Assembly (NCBI RefSeq): GCF_010730355.1
Contig: NZ_AP022576.1
Location: forward strand, 5,332,001 to 5,396,000
DNA: 64,000 nucleotides
Direction of reading: 5' to 3'
From: Mycobacterium florentinum
GTDB taxonomy: Bacteria > Actinomycetota > Actinomycetes > Mycobacteriales > Mycobacteriaceae
Shown here in pieces: positions 53,625 through 62,477 of this stretch. How positions within the stretch are numbered: the first letter of the stretch is position 1; each line of letters opens with the position of its first letter. The notes beneath the pieces were generated by a model. It was not told the origin of the DNA. It did not search any database and saw only the letters and a list, made by a program, of their open reading frames with translations. The translations under genes and the position numbers were made by a program.

Positions 53625-54179
53625 TCACCTGTCGTCGGGTGCTTTTTGACGCTGAGACACGATGTTGTTGTTACCCGTCTTGTTGATCGTCGGCGACCCG
53701 GAGTGGTAGATCATCGCGTTGTCATCGCCGAAAACGCTGATCGTGTCGGCGCTGTCGACGGTGACGTGATTTGCGCTTCCGGAGACGTCGAGCCGGCGAC
53801 AGTGGCCCGTGACGGTGTAGGTGTTGTTGTCACCTTCCAGCCTCAGGTTTCCGTCGTTGCAGTCGATCTTGTCCTTCGCACCGCCATTGATCATTGTGAG
53901 ATTTCCGTGCACGGTGGTGCCGGTGTAATGACCCACGAAAGCCGCGATCGCGAACGCGGCCAGGCACCCACCCATTAATATCCCCCATCCTCGCGGCGTG
54001 TTCGCCAGCTTCGCGACGTCCCCAAACCGGTGCCACCAGGTCGCCCCGGGCGTACCCCCGCCACCCCGGCCGCTCTTCGACGTTCCGGACGGGCGGGGCG
54101 CGGCACCCGGCGGCTGCCCGACGCCGCGCTCCAGCTCGCGTATGTAGTCCTCGGGGTCTTGCTTCTCCGGGTCCATCAT
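53625..54179 (-). CDS. Membrane-anchored DUF3060 protein
   Basis: A 184-residue protein. A cytoplasmic Gly/Pro/Arg-rich segment (1-65) is followed by one membrane helix (ILMGGCLAAFAIAAFVGHY, about 66-86) and an extracytoplasmic DUF3060 beta-repeat with alternating asparagines (GDNNTYTVTGHC, GSANHVTVDSAD, GDDNAMIYHSG). DUF3060 is common in mycobacterial lipoproteins and exported proteins of unknown role. Convergent with the M20 gene. It and the two genes to its right appear inserted into the otherwise conserved acpS-to-bcp neighbourhood. Confidence 0.85.
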   Translation of the reverse strand: MMDPEKQDPEDYIRELERGVGQPPGAAPRPSGTSKSGRGGGGTPGATWWHRFGDVAKLANTPRGWGILMGGCLAAFAIAAFVGHYTGTTVHGNLTMINGGAKDKIDCNDGNLRLEGDNNTYTVTGHCRRLDVSGSANHVTVDSADTISVFGDDNAMIYHSGSPTINKTGNNNIVSQRQKAPDDR

Positions 54180-54235
54180 TCAATAGTCCGCCCTGCAGTT
54201 CGGTTTTGGTGGTGTCGTCCCGAAGTCGCGACGTT

Positions 54236-54529
54236 TCACGGCCAGGGGAAGCCGGGTGCCGGTGGGGGTACGTCGGCCGGATTGGCCTCCTCGAAGTGAT
54301 ACACCGGGCCGGACGGGCCGTTGGTAACGGTCACCGCGAACCAGTGGCACACGCTCAGGTCGAATCCCGGTGGTATCGGAACCGTGTATCCCCATTTCTG
54401 GCCGGGGCAGTAGTGCCAATAGGACGGCCCGGCCTGAGCGGGGGCGGCCAGTCCCAAACCAGCCGCTGCCATGCCGCCAGAAATCAGCGCGCTCGTGAGG
54501 ATCCGGCCCACGGTGCGCGGTGTATTCAT
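54236..54529 (-). CDS. Small secreted protein
   Basis: A 97-residue protein with a clear Sec signal peptide (MNTPRTVGRILTSALISGG, hydrophobic core, cleavage after APAQA) and a mature part of about 60 residues with two cysteines (YWHYCPGQKWG and SVCHWFAV), likely disulfide-bonded, and a Pro-rich tail PPPAPGFPWP. The ATG at 54529 follows AAAAGG; an upstream in-frame start at 54598 would precede the signal peptide with charged residues. Resembles the many short secreted mycobacterial proteins with a WHYCPGQ-type motif. Function unknown. Confidence 0.82.
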   Translation of the reverse strand: MNTPRTVGRILTSALISGGMAAAGLGLAAPAQAGPSYWHYCPGQKWGYTVPIPPGFDLSVCHWFAVTVTNGPSGPVYHFEEANPADVPPPAPGFPWP

Positions 54530-54705
54530 CGGAAGACCTTTTCTTTGCCAATTGCGCCGTGCATTACGGCGACCCATTGGCGAAATTTTGGCGACCACGT
54601 GCGGCTACCGATCCCAAATTGAAGCCAGGAATGCTTTTCTAGACGGGTCGTCTCGCCGCATACTGCTCTGATAGGCAGCCACTCGTCCGCAGGAGAGGCC
54701 ACACG

Positions 54706-56070
54706 GTGACTACGGAAGACACCCTGACCGGCAGAGCCGGTAAGACCAACCGTTACCACTTTGATCGCCACACCCCGGAGTACCGCGAACGGTTCACCGC
54801 GATCACCGAGGAGATGCACGCCAGGTGCCCGGTGGCATGGACCGACACCTACGACGGGCATTGGGTGGCCGCGGGCAGCCGGGAAGTCTTCGAGCTCGCT
54901 CGCTGTCCGCACGTGTCCAACGATCACGACGTGACCGGTGAAGGCACCGGCTACAAGGGCATCACCATTCCGACGCTGCCGCAGGGCACCGGCGTCCGCG
55001 GCGGCATGCTCGAGATGGACGAACCCGAGCACTCCGCCTACCGCAGCATCCTCAACCCCTACCTGTCCCCGGCGGCCGTCAAGCGCTGGAAGCCGTTTGT
55101 CGACGAGATCGTGCGGGCGAGCATCGACGAGAAGATCGAAGCCGGGCGGATCGACTTCGTCGACGATCTCGCGAACGTGGTGCCGGCCGTCCTGACGCTG
55201 GCGATGATGGGCGTGCCGCTGAAGAAGTGGCAGCTCTATTGCGAGCCGGCCCACGCCAACGTCTACACCCCCGCCGATTCTCCGGATGCTCCAAGGGTTT
55301 TGGAGCAAACGATGGCCATGGGCGCGGACCTGTTCAACCACCTCCTCGAGATCCGGGATAACCCGCGTCCCGGTCTGGTTGACGCGTTGGCGCGGCTCGA
55401 AATTGACGGCGAACCGGCGCCCGACGCCGAACTGCTCGGCATGCTCGGCCTGATCATCGGCGGCGGCTTCGACACGACGACGGCGCTGACCGCGCACGCA
55501 CTCGAATGGCTCGGCGAAAATCCCGAGCAGCGCGAACTGCTGACGCGGGAGTCGGAAACGCTGCTCGACTCGGCGACCGAGGAATTCTTGCGTTACTTCA
55601 CGCCCGCTCCGGGGGACGGTCGCACGATCGCCGCCGATCTCGAAATCGCGGGCACGCGGTTCAAGGAGGGCGATCGCCTGTGGTTGTCCTGGGCGATGGC
55701 CAACCGCGACCCCTCGGTGTTTCCCGATCCGAATCGATTGGACCTCGGCCGTAAGAACAACCGGCACTTCAGCTTCGGGCTCGGCATCCACCGCTGCATC
55801 GGCTCAAATGTGGCGCGCGTCGTGTTCAAGTCGATGCTCACGGCGGTACTCGACCGGATGCCCGACTACCGCTGCGACCCCGAGGGCACCGTGCACTATC
55901 CGACGATCGGTGTGATCCAGGGCATGCAGCACCTTCCGGCGACCTTCACGCCCGGGCGGCGGCTTGGACCCGGGATCGACGAGACGCTGGACAAGCTGCA
56001 GCGGGTCTGCGACGAACAGGGATGCGCGCGGCCCATCACCGAGTACGCCGAGGCCGCCGTCATCGACTAG
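54706..56070 (+). CDS. Cytochrome P450
   Basis: A 454-residue P450 starting at GTG 54706 after GGAGAGG. I-helix GGGFDTTTALTAH, K-helix EEFLR and heme loop FSFGLGIHRCIGSNVA with axial Cys364. The I-helix has GGFDTT in place of AGxDT/S, a variant common in some bacterial families. The C-terminal tail after residue 425 is longer than usual. Its stop overlaps that of bcp by four bases (CTAG). No ferredoxin is adjacent. Substrate unknown. Confidence 0.92.
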   Translation: MTTEDTLTGRAGKTNRYHFDRHTPEYRERFTAITEEMHARCPVAWTDTYDGHWVAAGSREVFELARCPHVSNDHDVTGEGTGYKGITIPTLPQGTGVRGGMLEMDEPEHSAYRSILNPYLSPAAVKRWKPFVDEIVRASIDEKIEAGRIDFVDDLANVVPAVLTLAMMGVPLKKWQLYCEPAHANVYTPADSPDAPRVLEQTMAMGADLFNHLLEIRDNPRPGLVDALARLEIDGEPAPDAELLGMLGLIIGGGFDTTTALTAHALEWLGENPEQRELLTRESETLLDSATEEFLRYFTPAPGDGRTIAADLEIAGTRFKEGDRLWLSWAMANRDPSVFPDPNRLDLGRKNNRHFSFGLGIHRCIGSNVARVVFKSMLTAVLDRMPDYRCDPEGTVHYPTIGVIQGMQHLPATFTPGRRLGPGIDETLDKLQRVCDEQGCARPITEYAEAAVID

Positions 56071-56540
56071 ACCGACAGATCGCGCCTTAGCTTGGCGACG
56101 TGGCCGGTGGCCTTCACGTTGTACTGCGCGACCGCGATCTTGCCCTTTTCGTCGATGACGAAGGTCGAGCGGATCACGCCGGTGACCGTCTTGCCGTACA
56201 GCTGCTTTTCGCCGTAGGCGCCGTACGCCGTCAGCACCTTGCGCTCGGGATCGGACAGCAGCGGGAAGGTCAGCTTCTCGGCGTCGCGGAACTTGGCGAG
56301 CTTCTCCGGCTTGTCGGGGGAGATCCCGACGACGTCGAGGCCGGCGCCGCCCAGTTCGGCCAGGCTGTCGCGGAAGTCGCAGGCCTGTTTGGTGCACCCC
56401 GGCGTCGATGCCGCCGGGTAGAAGTACACGACGACGCGGCGCCCCTTGTAGTCGGCCAGCGATACCTTGTTGCCGTCGGCGTCGGGAAGGCTGAAGGCGG
56501 GCGCTTTGTCCCCGGGTGCCAGCCGCGTGGTCTCGGTCAA
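56067..56540 (-). CDS. bcp: Thioredoxin-dependent thiol peroxidase (BCP/PrxQ)
   Basis: A 157-residue atypical 2-Cys peroxiredoxin that reduces peroxides using thioredoxin. Peroxidatic Cys49 in STPGCTKQACDFRD, resolving Cys54 five residues on, as in the alpha-type PrxQ. The N-terminus LAPGDKAPAFSLPDADG is typical. The position next to the DUF3618 protein matches M. tuberculosis Rv2521. Divergent from that gene with an 82-base gap. Confidence 0.95.
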   Translation of the reverse strand: MTETTRLAPGDKAPAFSLPDADGNKVSLADYKGRRVVVYFYPAASTPGCTKQACDFRDSLAELGGAGLDVVGISPDKPEKLAKFRDAEKLTFPLLSDPERKVLTAYGAYGEKQLYGKTVTGVIRSTFVIDEKGKIAVAQYNVKATGHVAKLRRDLSV

Positions 56541-56622
56541 GGTGCTTCCCCTTTCGGTTCACCAGAGCGTCGGCATTAGGGTAGTGCCTCAGGTGCACGA
56601 GGCTCAGTTGGAGGACAGACAC

Positions 56623-56850
56623 GTGGTGGACCGCGACCCCGACGCCATCAAGCAGGAGATCGACGCCGCCCGCGACCAGCTCGCGGCCACCGTCGACTCG
56701 CTCGCCGAGCGCGCCAACCCGCGCCGCCTCGCCGACGACCTCAAGGCCAAGGTGATCGGCTTCGTCACGAAACCCGCGGTGGCCGCCACGCTGGCCGGAG
56801 CCGGGGCCCTCGTGGTCATCGTGGTGGTGCACCGGGTCAGGAACCGCTGA
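56623..56850 (+). CDS. Small DUF3618 membrane protein (Rv2520c-like)
   Basis: A 75-residue protein: an N-terminal amphipathic helix DPDAIKQEIDAARDQLAATV (the DUF3618 signature), a basic stretch, and one membrane helix (AATLAGAGALVVIVVVH) ending in RVRNR. GTG at 56623 or 56626; GGAGG lies about seven bases upstream of the first. Matches the size and place of Rv2520c beside bcp. Related proteins in other actinobacteria sit by the cell pole or envelope; the function is not known. Confidence 0.85.
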   Translation: MVDRDPDAIKQEIDAARDQLAATVDSLAERANPRRLADDLKAKVIGFVTKPAVAATLAGAGALVVIVVVHRVRNR

Positions 56851-56863
56851 CCTCGCTCACCGG

Positions 56864-56885
56864 GTAGACAGACAGCTCTGTCTAC
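56864..56885. promoter_or_regulatory. Perfect TetR-type operator, copy 1
   Basis: GTAGACAGA then CAGC then TCTGTCTAC, a perfect nine-base inverted repeat with a four-base spacer, centred 38 bases before the TetR gene. The same repeat recurs at 57780-57801 before the ABC transporter genes. Confidence 0.8.
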
Positions 56886-56912
56886 TGGCCTGACCTCTGC
56901 TAGCGTCGGCCT

Positions 56913-57515
56913 ATGGACAGCCCTGCCCGGGAGGTCGCCACCGCGACCGATCAACCTGTGCGATTGGCGTCCCCGTCCGAACGGCTGCTCGCGGGAGCGA
57001 CAAGATTATTTGCTGCGCACGGGATTCGAGGAGTCGGTATCGAGCGGATCCTGCGCGAATCGGGATGTGCGAAAGCGAGCCTCTACGACTCGTACGGTTC
57101 CAAGGCGGGTTTGGTGCTGGCATACCTGACCCAGTTGGATCGCGCTGATCGGGACCGGTGGGAGAAGGCGACCGAAACGGTGGTCAGCCCCGTCGAAAAA
57201 GCTTTGACGTTCTTTGATCTCGCGATCGCCAATGGACTCCGCGGTGAATTTCCCGGTTGCTTGTATGCCAACGTCGTGACCGAATTTCCCGGCGTGCGTT
57301 TTGAACCCGTCGATGCGCACCGCCAATGGGTGCGATCGTGTCTGACCGCGTTGATGGAGTCGGCCGGCGCACGTCCGCCGGATTCGACCGCCCGGCAGTT
57401 TCAGTTGCTCTACGACGGCGCGCTGGCGGGCTCCAAGCTCGAACGCTCGGTGGAGCCGATCCAGCTGGGCCGCAGTTTGGCGGCCGAATTCATCGATCGC
57501 GCCTGCCGTCGATAG
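56913..57515 (+). CDS. TetR-family transcriptional regulator
   Basis: A 200-residue TetR repressor: DNA-binding helix-turn-helix at about 30-60 (GVGIERILRESGCAKASLYDSYGSK) and a ligand-binding helical domain with TARQFQLLYDGALAG near the C-terminus. It almost certainly controls itself through the inverted repeat at 56864-56885 and the ABC importer through the copy at 57780-57801. The effector may be the importer's substrate. ATG at 56913. Confidence 0.92.
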   Translation: MDSPAREVATATDQPVRLASPSERLLAGATRLFAAHGIRGVGIERILRESGCAKASLYDSYGSKAGLVLAYLTQLDRADRDRWEKATETVVSPVEKALTFFDLAIANGLRGEFPGCLYANVVTEFPGVRFEPVDAHRQWVRSCLTALMESAGARPPDSTARQFQLLYDGALAGSKLERSVEPIQLGRSLAAEFIDRACRR

Positions 57516-57779
57516 CGGGCGGCCGGGCCGGTTCCGATCAGTGCGATCCAATTTCGGCCGGCGGTGTGACCAGTGTCATTTTCCAGCACCGCGGCCGAAC
57601 GGACGCGGTTCACGCCGGTAGACGATGACGAGACGATTTCCGTCGCTGTGTTGAATTACCCAGCGCAACAACGTAATTCGTAGTCGTGTTGGCGGCTTGT
57701 TCGGCGACGACGTCGATGCCAGGCCGCAACGGCGGCCCCGGCGCGCGGGGAGACCTGCGTACCGCCCCACGCTGGCCGC
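57516..57779. other. Spacer between the TetR gene and the ABC operon operator
   Basis: 264 bases without a supported gene. Short frames on both strands lack coding character. The stretch around 57640-57690 is AT-richer than its flanks. Confidence 0.4.
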
Positions 57780-57801
57780 GTAGACAGAGCGGTCTGTCTG
57801 T
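57780..57801. promoter_or_regulatory. TetR-type operator, copy 2
   Basis: GTAGACAGA then GCGG then TCTGTCTGT; the inner seven bases of each arm are symmetric and the left arm is identical to copy 1. It lies 69 bases before the GTG of the ABC ATPase gene. Sharing an operator with the TetR gene links the two units. Confidence 0.75.
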
Positions 57802-57869
57802 GGAAGCGTCGCCCTCGTGCCTGCCCTGCGGTGTGCAAGGCGCTCCGGGCTTCCCGAAAGGACACCAAC

Positions 57870-58586
57870 GTGGCAATTGGCACAGTGCGGATAGTCGGTG
57901 GTCACAAGAGTTTTGGGGCCGCGAGACCCGCACTCGCCGGCGTCGACCTGACCATCGACGACGGGGATTTCCTGGCGATACTGGGACGCAGCGGAAGCGG
58001 CAAGTCCACCCTGCTGCGGGTGATCGCCGGCCTCGAGCAACTCACCTCCGGAACGGTCGAGTGGTCCACCGGTAACGGCGTGGCCCGGCCGCACACCGGT
58101 GTCGTATTCCAGCAGCCGCTCCTGATGCCCTGGCTCAACGCCCGGGAAAACGTCCTCTTCGCAGGACGATTCGCCGCGAACCGGCAGTACTTCGAGCCCG
58201 AATACGCGCAGGAGCTGCTGCGGCGTTTCGACCTGGAGCAGGTGGCCGACCAATATCCCGACCAGCTGTCCGGCGGGCAAGCCCAGCGCGTCTCGATCAT
58301 CCGCGCGGTGGCCACCCGGCCCCGGCTGTTGTTACTGGACGAGCCGTTCAGCGCACTGGATCCCGCGATTCGTGGCGATTTGCGGACCTGGCTGGCCGAT
58401 CTGGCCCTCGAGCTCGGGATCACCGTCGTACTGGTCACCCACGATGTCGACGAGGCGCTGCAATTGGCCAGCCGGATTGTTCTGCTCGGCCCCGACGGGC
58501 GGATCCGGCGCGAATGGCGGCCAGATACCCATGACACCGAGCTGAGGGAGCAGATTCTCGACCACTACCGACTGGTCGAACAATGA
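57870..58586 (+). CDS. ABC importer ATPase (nitrate/sulfonate/taurine type)
   Basis: A 238-residue ATPase with Walker A GRSGSGKST, Q-loop VFQQPLLMPW, signature LSGGQAQRVS, Walker B LLLLDEPFSALD and H-loop VTHDVDEAL. The layout matches the SsuB/TauB/NrtD group. The GTG at 57870 is chosen because AAAGGA lies eight bases upstream; the frame upstream crosses the promoter. The next gene overlaps by four bases (ATGA). It powers the importer formed with the following two gene products. Confidence 0.93.
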   Translation: MAIGTVRIVGGHKSFGAARPALAGVDLTIDDGDFLAILGRSGSGKSTLLRVIAGLEQLTSGTVEWSTGNGVARPHTGVVFQQPLLMPWLNARENVLFAGRFAANRQYFEPEYAQELLRRFDLEQVADQYPDQLSGGQAQRVSIIRAVATRPRLLLLDEPFSALDPAIRGDLRTWLADLALELGITVVLVTHDVDEALQLASRIVLLGPDGRIRREWRPDTHDTELREQILDHYRLVEQ

Positions 58587-59752
58587 CCGGCCTGCTCTCG
58601 CGCCGGTCGCTGCTCGCCGGGAGCGTCGCGCTCGCCGCGGCCGGGGGCGTGGCCGGGGTGGCCGACCTGGCCCGCGCCGCGAGCATCGACCGGACCAATA
58701 CCAGCGGACAGCTCCGGATCGGATACCTGCCCATCACCGATGCGGCACCGCTGTTGATCGCCCACGCGGCCCGGCTCTACCAACCCGGCGTGGTCAGCTC
58801 GGCCAAGCCCGTGCTGTTCCGCAGCTGGGCGTCGCTGGCCGAGGCGTTCGTCACCCGGCAGGTCGACGCCGTGCACATGCTGATGCCGATGGCCATCCAG
58901 CTGCGCTTCGCCTTGGGCAGTGCCGTGCGGGTGTTGGCCTGGAACCACACCAACGGTTCGGCGCTGACCGTCGCGCCGAACGTCACCGACATCGGACAAC
59001 TCGCGGGAACCCAAGTGGCGATACCGTTTTGGTGGTCGATCCACAACATCATCCTCCAGGAGCTGCTGCGCGCGCACGACCTGGTTCCGGTGGTGCGCCA
59101 AAGCGCGTCACGCAGCGCCCGCACGGTCGAGCTGATCGTGATGAGCCCGTCGGACATGGTGCCGGCGCTGGCCAACCGTTCCATTGGCGGCTATGTGGTG
59201 GCCGATCCGTTCAACGCGATGGCTCAGGTGCGCAAGATCGGACGCATCCAAACGTTTTTGGGCGACGTGTGGCGCGACCACGCCTGCTGTGTGGTGCTGG
59301 CGCACGAGGATCTCATCGAGAACCGGCCGCAGGCGGCCGGCTCCCTGGTCAATTCGATTGTGCTTGCGCAGCAACGGATTAACGACAACCGGCCCGCCGC
59401 CGCGAGGGCGCTGTCGACCGGAGGGTATCTGCCGCAGCCGCTGCCGGCCATCGAGACCGCACTCACCTACAACCCGAAGGACTATCGACTCGCGCATCCG
59501 GATTGGCAGCCGCAGCGGTTGGGCTATCAGCCCTTCCCGTTCCCGAGTTTTACCCGACGGTTGGTGGAGGCGATGCACGACACCGTGGTCGACGGCGACC
59601 GGCGGTTCCTGGATCGGCTCGATCCCGCGGTCGCGCACTCGCAATTGGTTCACGACAGCTTCGTGCGCGCGGCGCTGGACGCGCACGGCGGTGCCGCAAG
59701 CTTCGGTATTCCGTCCGACCTGACCCGAACTGAAGAGGTACAGCCGCTATGA
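58583..59752 (+). CDS. ABC importer substrate-binding protein, Tat-exported (NrtA/SsuA type)
   Basis: A 389-residue solute-binding protein. It starts MTGLLSRRSLLAGSVALAA, a twin-arginine signal (SRRSLL) with an AxA-type cleavage site near residue 33. The mature protein is of the NMT1/NrtA/SsuA kind (GQLRIGYLPITDAAPLLIAH) but lacks a lipobox. It binds the substrate outside the membrane and delivers it to the permease. The NrtA-like group covers nitrate, bicarbonate, sulfonates and other small anions; the ligand here is unknown. ATGA overlaps on both sides. Confidence 0.9.
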   Translation: MTGLLSRRSLLAGSVALAAAGGVAGVADLARAASIDRTNTSGQLRIGYLPITDAAPLLIAHAARLYQPGVVSSAKPVLFRSWASLAEAFVTRQVDAVHMLMPMAIQLRFALGSAVRVLAWNHTNGSALTVAPNVTDIGQLAGTQVAIPFWWSIHNIILQELLRAHDLVPVVRQSASRSARTVELIVMSPSDMVPALANRSIGGYVVADPFNAMAQVRKIGRIQTFLGDVWRDHACCVVLAHEDLIENRPQAAGSLVNSIVLAQQRINDNRPAAARALSTGGYLPQPLPAIETALTYNPKDYRLAHPDWQPQRLGYQPFPFPSFTRRLVEAMHDTVVDGDRRFLDRLDPAVAHSQLVHDSFVRAALDAHGGAASFGIPSDLTRTEEVQPL

Positions 59753-60570
59753 CCGCACAGGGAATCGAGACCGCCGCGCCGGGAGAGACGGTCACATCGG
59801 CGACGACGCCCGGGCCCAAGGGGTCCGTGCTGCGGCGCTGGTGGCCGCCCGCGCTGGCGATCGCGGCGGCGGTTGCCCTCTGGTGGCTTGTCACCGCCGT
59901 GCTGGCATCTGGGCAGTCGCTGCTGCACCAGACCACACCGGGCCAGGTGGCCAAATCGTTGGTCGAGCTGTACAAGCGGGGCGTGCTGTTGTCCGACACC
60001 GAGGTAAGCCTGTGGCGGCTGCTGGTCGGCTTGCTGGTGGCCGCGGTCATCGGGATTCCCGCCGGACTGTTCGTCGGGCTCAGCGACACCGCCGATCGCG
60101 CCACTCGTCCCGTCATCCAATTTCTGCGCATGATCTCGCCGCTGTCGTGGGCTCCGATCTCGGTGGCAATCTTCGGAATCGGCAACGAGCCGGTCATTTT
60201 CCTGATTGCCGCGGCGGCGGTGTGGCCGATCCTGATCAACACCGCGGCCGGCGTGCACAGCGTCGACCCCGGCTACCTACAGGTGGCGAAATCGTTTGGG
60301 GCGACTCGAATTGAGCAGCTGACGGTCGTGGTGCTGCCCGCCATCCGCGGGCACCTGCAAACCGGCCTACGGGTCGCGCTGGGCATCGCGTGGGTGGTGC
60401 TGGTGCCGGCCGAAATGCTCGGTGTGCGTTCCGGTTTGGGCTATCAGATCCTCAACGCACGCGATCAGCTGGCCTACGGTCAGGTGGTCGCCGTGATCGT
60501 GGTCATCGGTGTCATCGGCTACGCGCTGGATCTGGCAGCGCGCCGCTTGCTGTCGTCGGGGCGCGGCTGA
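59749..60570 (+). CDS. ABC importer permease (SsuC/TauC type)
   Basis: A 273-residue inner-membrane permease of the BPD_transp_1 family, about six helices. The cytoplasmic coupling loop (YLQVAKSFGATRIEQLTVVVLPAIRGHLQTG) carries the EAA-type motif, here VAKSFGATR, that contacts the ATPase. The N-terminal 35 residues are a cytoplasmic leader. It completes the importer encoded from 57870. It ends one base from the stop of the convergent DUF3556 gene. Confidence 0.92.
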   Translation: MTAQGIETAAPGETVTSATTPGPKGSVLRRWWPPALAIAAAVALWWLVTAVLASGQSLLHQTTPGQVAKSLVELYKRGVLLSDTEVSLWRLLVGLLVAAVIGIPAGLFVGLSDTADRATRPVIQFLRMISPLSWAPISVAIFGIGNEPVIFLIAAAAVWPILINTAAGVHSVDPGYLQVAKSFGATRIEQLTVVVLPAIRGHLQTGLRVALGIAWVVLVPAEMLGVRSGLGYQILNARDQLAYGQVVAVIVVIGVIGYALDLAARRLLSSGRG

Positions 60571-60571
60571 A

Positions 60572-62311
60572 TCAGGCGGTATCGGGTGCGGCACTGCGCT
60601 GCACGTGCACCGGCAGGTCGTCGGCCCACGGCTGGGTGGTGACCATGTCGTCGACATCGACGTAGCCGCGCTCGAATTCGCCCGTCGCCGCGTCCACCAA
60701 CCGGTACTCCTGGGTCTGCGTTTGGATGGGCTGCGCGTCGAGAATCACCACCCGCACGTCGCCGGGCTCGAAGCCGCACCGCTGCTGTAACGCCTCGATC
60801 AGGCACTCGTTGTGCATGTGCCCGTCGCCGAAGTTCCAGCCGAGCACCATCGAGCAGAGCACCTCGCCCTCGCACAGGTTGTAGTCGTCCTCGTCGTAGC
60901 CGGCCAGCGCGCGGTGCACCAGCGTGAGCAGCGCGCGCCCGTGGGTGTTCATGCCGCGAAACGCCAACGCCAGGTGCAGCGGGATCAGCGTCTCCTCCTT
61001 GCTCCCATACAACCGCTCGAGCTGCAGGTGCTGCATCGGGCCCAGCGCCCGGGAGCCGACGCGGAACTTCTCGTCCACCGACGGCTTCACGCACCACAGC
61101 GTGGTGTCCCAGTTGCCGGCGTAGTAGCGCATACCTGGCAGGAAGGAAACCTTGTGCGGGAACAGGTTTCCCACCACGACGACTGTCGTGATGACCGCCA
61201 ACAGCACGACGGGCCAGGGGCTGGTTAGGTCCGGCAGCCCGATGGGTGCGTGCGCCACGAACAACCACAGCACGCCGAAGATCATGAACACGTTCCACTC
61301 CAGCGGCACGCCCATCGGGAAGGCCAGCAGGATGTTCAGGTGGAACACGATCATCACGAACGCGGCGATTGTTGTGGGCCAGCCGCCGTGTGAGAAGAGC
61401 AGTGCCAGCGGCACCAAACCCTCGATCGCAGTGGAGAAGTGCGCGATAAAGCCCGACAGTGCGCTGGGCCTCAGGTCGTCCGGATAGTGCTTGAACAGCG
61501 ACCGCTTGAGCACACCCGACGGCAGGAACGGGTTGTTGGCCAGCATCGTCGAAATCACGAACGGGAAGTGTCTGGTGATCTTCGAGGTGGCCGCGCCGAT
61601 CCAGATCGCCATGAAGACGAGCTTGGCCCCGATCACGATGTCGGCGCCGGAGAATAGGAACGGCAGCGCCAGCGGCCCGTACACCTCGGCGCGGGCGGCC
61701 AGGAAGATCACCTTGTCGCGCAAGCTGATCGCGGCCAGCACGGCGAGGATGGCGATGGTCTGCCACCGCGGCAGCACACCAATCACCGTGTCCAGAGCTG
61801 GAATTGGGCCGGAGCCGTCGGATACCAGCGCCGTCGCGAGCAACACCAGCAGCGCGCCGTAGAGCAACGCGTCGAACGGGGTCCGGTCGATGCCCATGGT
61901 CAGCGGGACACGGTCAGGCCAGGGTGGCAGCCGGATGGTGCCGGGCCGCAGCCAGTACAGGATCGATCCCATCGGGGGGAAGTAACGTCCGGCCAGCGGC
62001 CCGAAACAGCAACCGAGACCGACGACTTCGAACAGCATCGTGAACAGCACGGCCTTCTGGAACACGATCGGCTCCGACCACCACGCGGTGACGTCGGTGA
62101 AGCCGCCGACGCCCGTCGTGCACCAACCGAAGAACCAGCCGCCCAAGATGTAGAGCGCGATCTTCACGCCGTACATCACATGCATGATCAGGGGAGTACC
62201 GAAACCGTTCTGGGCGACATGGCGCTGCATCGGGATGATCCGCTCGGCGCGTGGGAGCTTGCTCCACTCGGCCACGTCGACGACGGGCAGGTTGGGCTGG
62301 ATGAACCCCAT
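60572..62311 (-). CDS. DUF3556 membrane protein
   Basis: A 579-residue mycobacterial DUF3556 protein. Residues about 40-400 contain eight or so membrane helices (for example IALYILGGWFFGWCTTGVGG and VVLLAVITTVVVVGNLF). The C-terminal 170 residues are soluble and carry FRGMNTHGRALLTLVH, GWNFGDGHMHNECLIEALQ. The HxH and DGHMH motifs could bind metal. Preceded after 166 bases by the flavin monooxygenase gene on the same strand, suggesting a functional pair. Function is not established. Confidence 0.85.
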   Translation of the reverse strand: MGFIQPNLPVVDVAEWSKLPRAERIIPMQRHVAQNGFGTPLIMHVMYGVKIALYILGGWFFGWCTTGVGGFTDVTAWWSEPIVFQKAVLFTMLFEVVGLGCCFGPLAGRYFPPMGSILYWLRPGTIRLPPWPDRVPLTMGIDRTPFDALLYGALLVLLATALVSDGSGPIPALDTVIGVLPRWQTIAILAVLAAISLRDKVIFLAARAEVYGPLALPFLFSGADIVIGAKLVFMAIWIGAATSKITRHFPFVISTMLANNPFLPSGVLKRSLFKHYPDDLRPSALSGFIAHFSTAIEGLVPLALLFSHGGWPTTIAAFVMIVFHLNILLAFPMGVPLEWNVFMIFGVLWLFVAHAPIGLPDLTSPWPVVLLAVITTVVVVGNLFPHKVSFLPGMRYYAGNWDTTLWCVKPSVDEKFRVGSRALGPMQHLQLERLYGSKEETLIPLHLALAFRGMNTHGRALLTLVHRALAGYDEDDYNLCEGEVLCSMVLGWNFGDGHMHNECLIEALQQRCGFEPGDVRVVILDAQPIQTQTQEYRLVDAATGEFERGYVDVDDMVTTQPWADDLPVHVQRSAAPDTA

Positions 62312-62477
62312 TGCAGCTCCTTAAGCGCGGCATTTCACCAGGGGCGCCGACCGACGGTCCGGCATCGGCGCCACGAAGAAACTACAGCTAATGACCGCCA
62401 ATGCGTAGGGATATCCCGTCTACCGGAACGGACAAATCCGCAGCGGCGGGGTTGCGGGCCGGCGCGCTGGACTAGCA

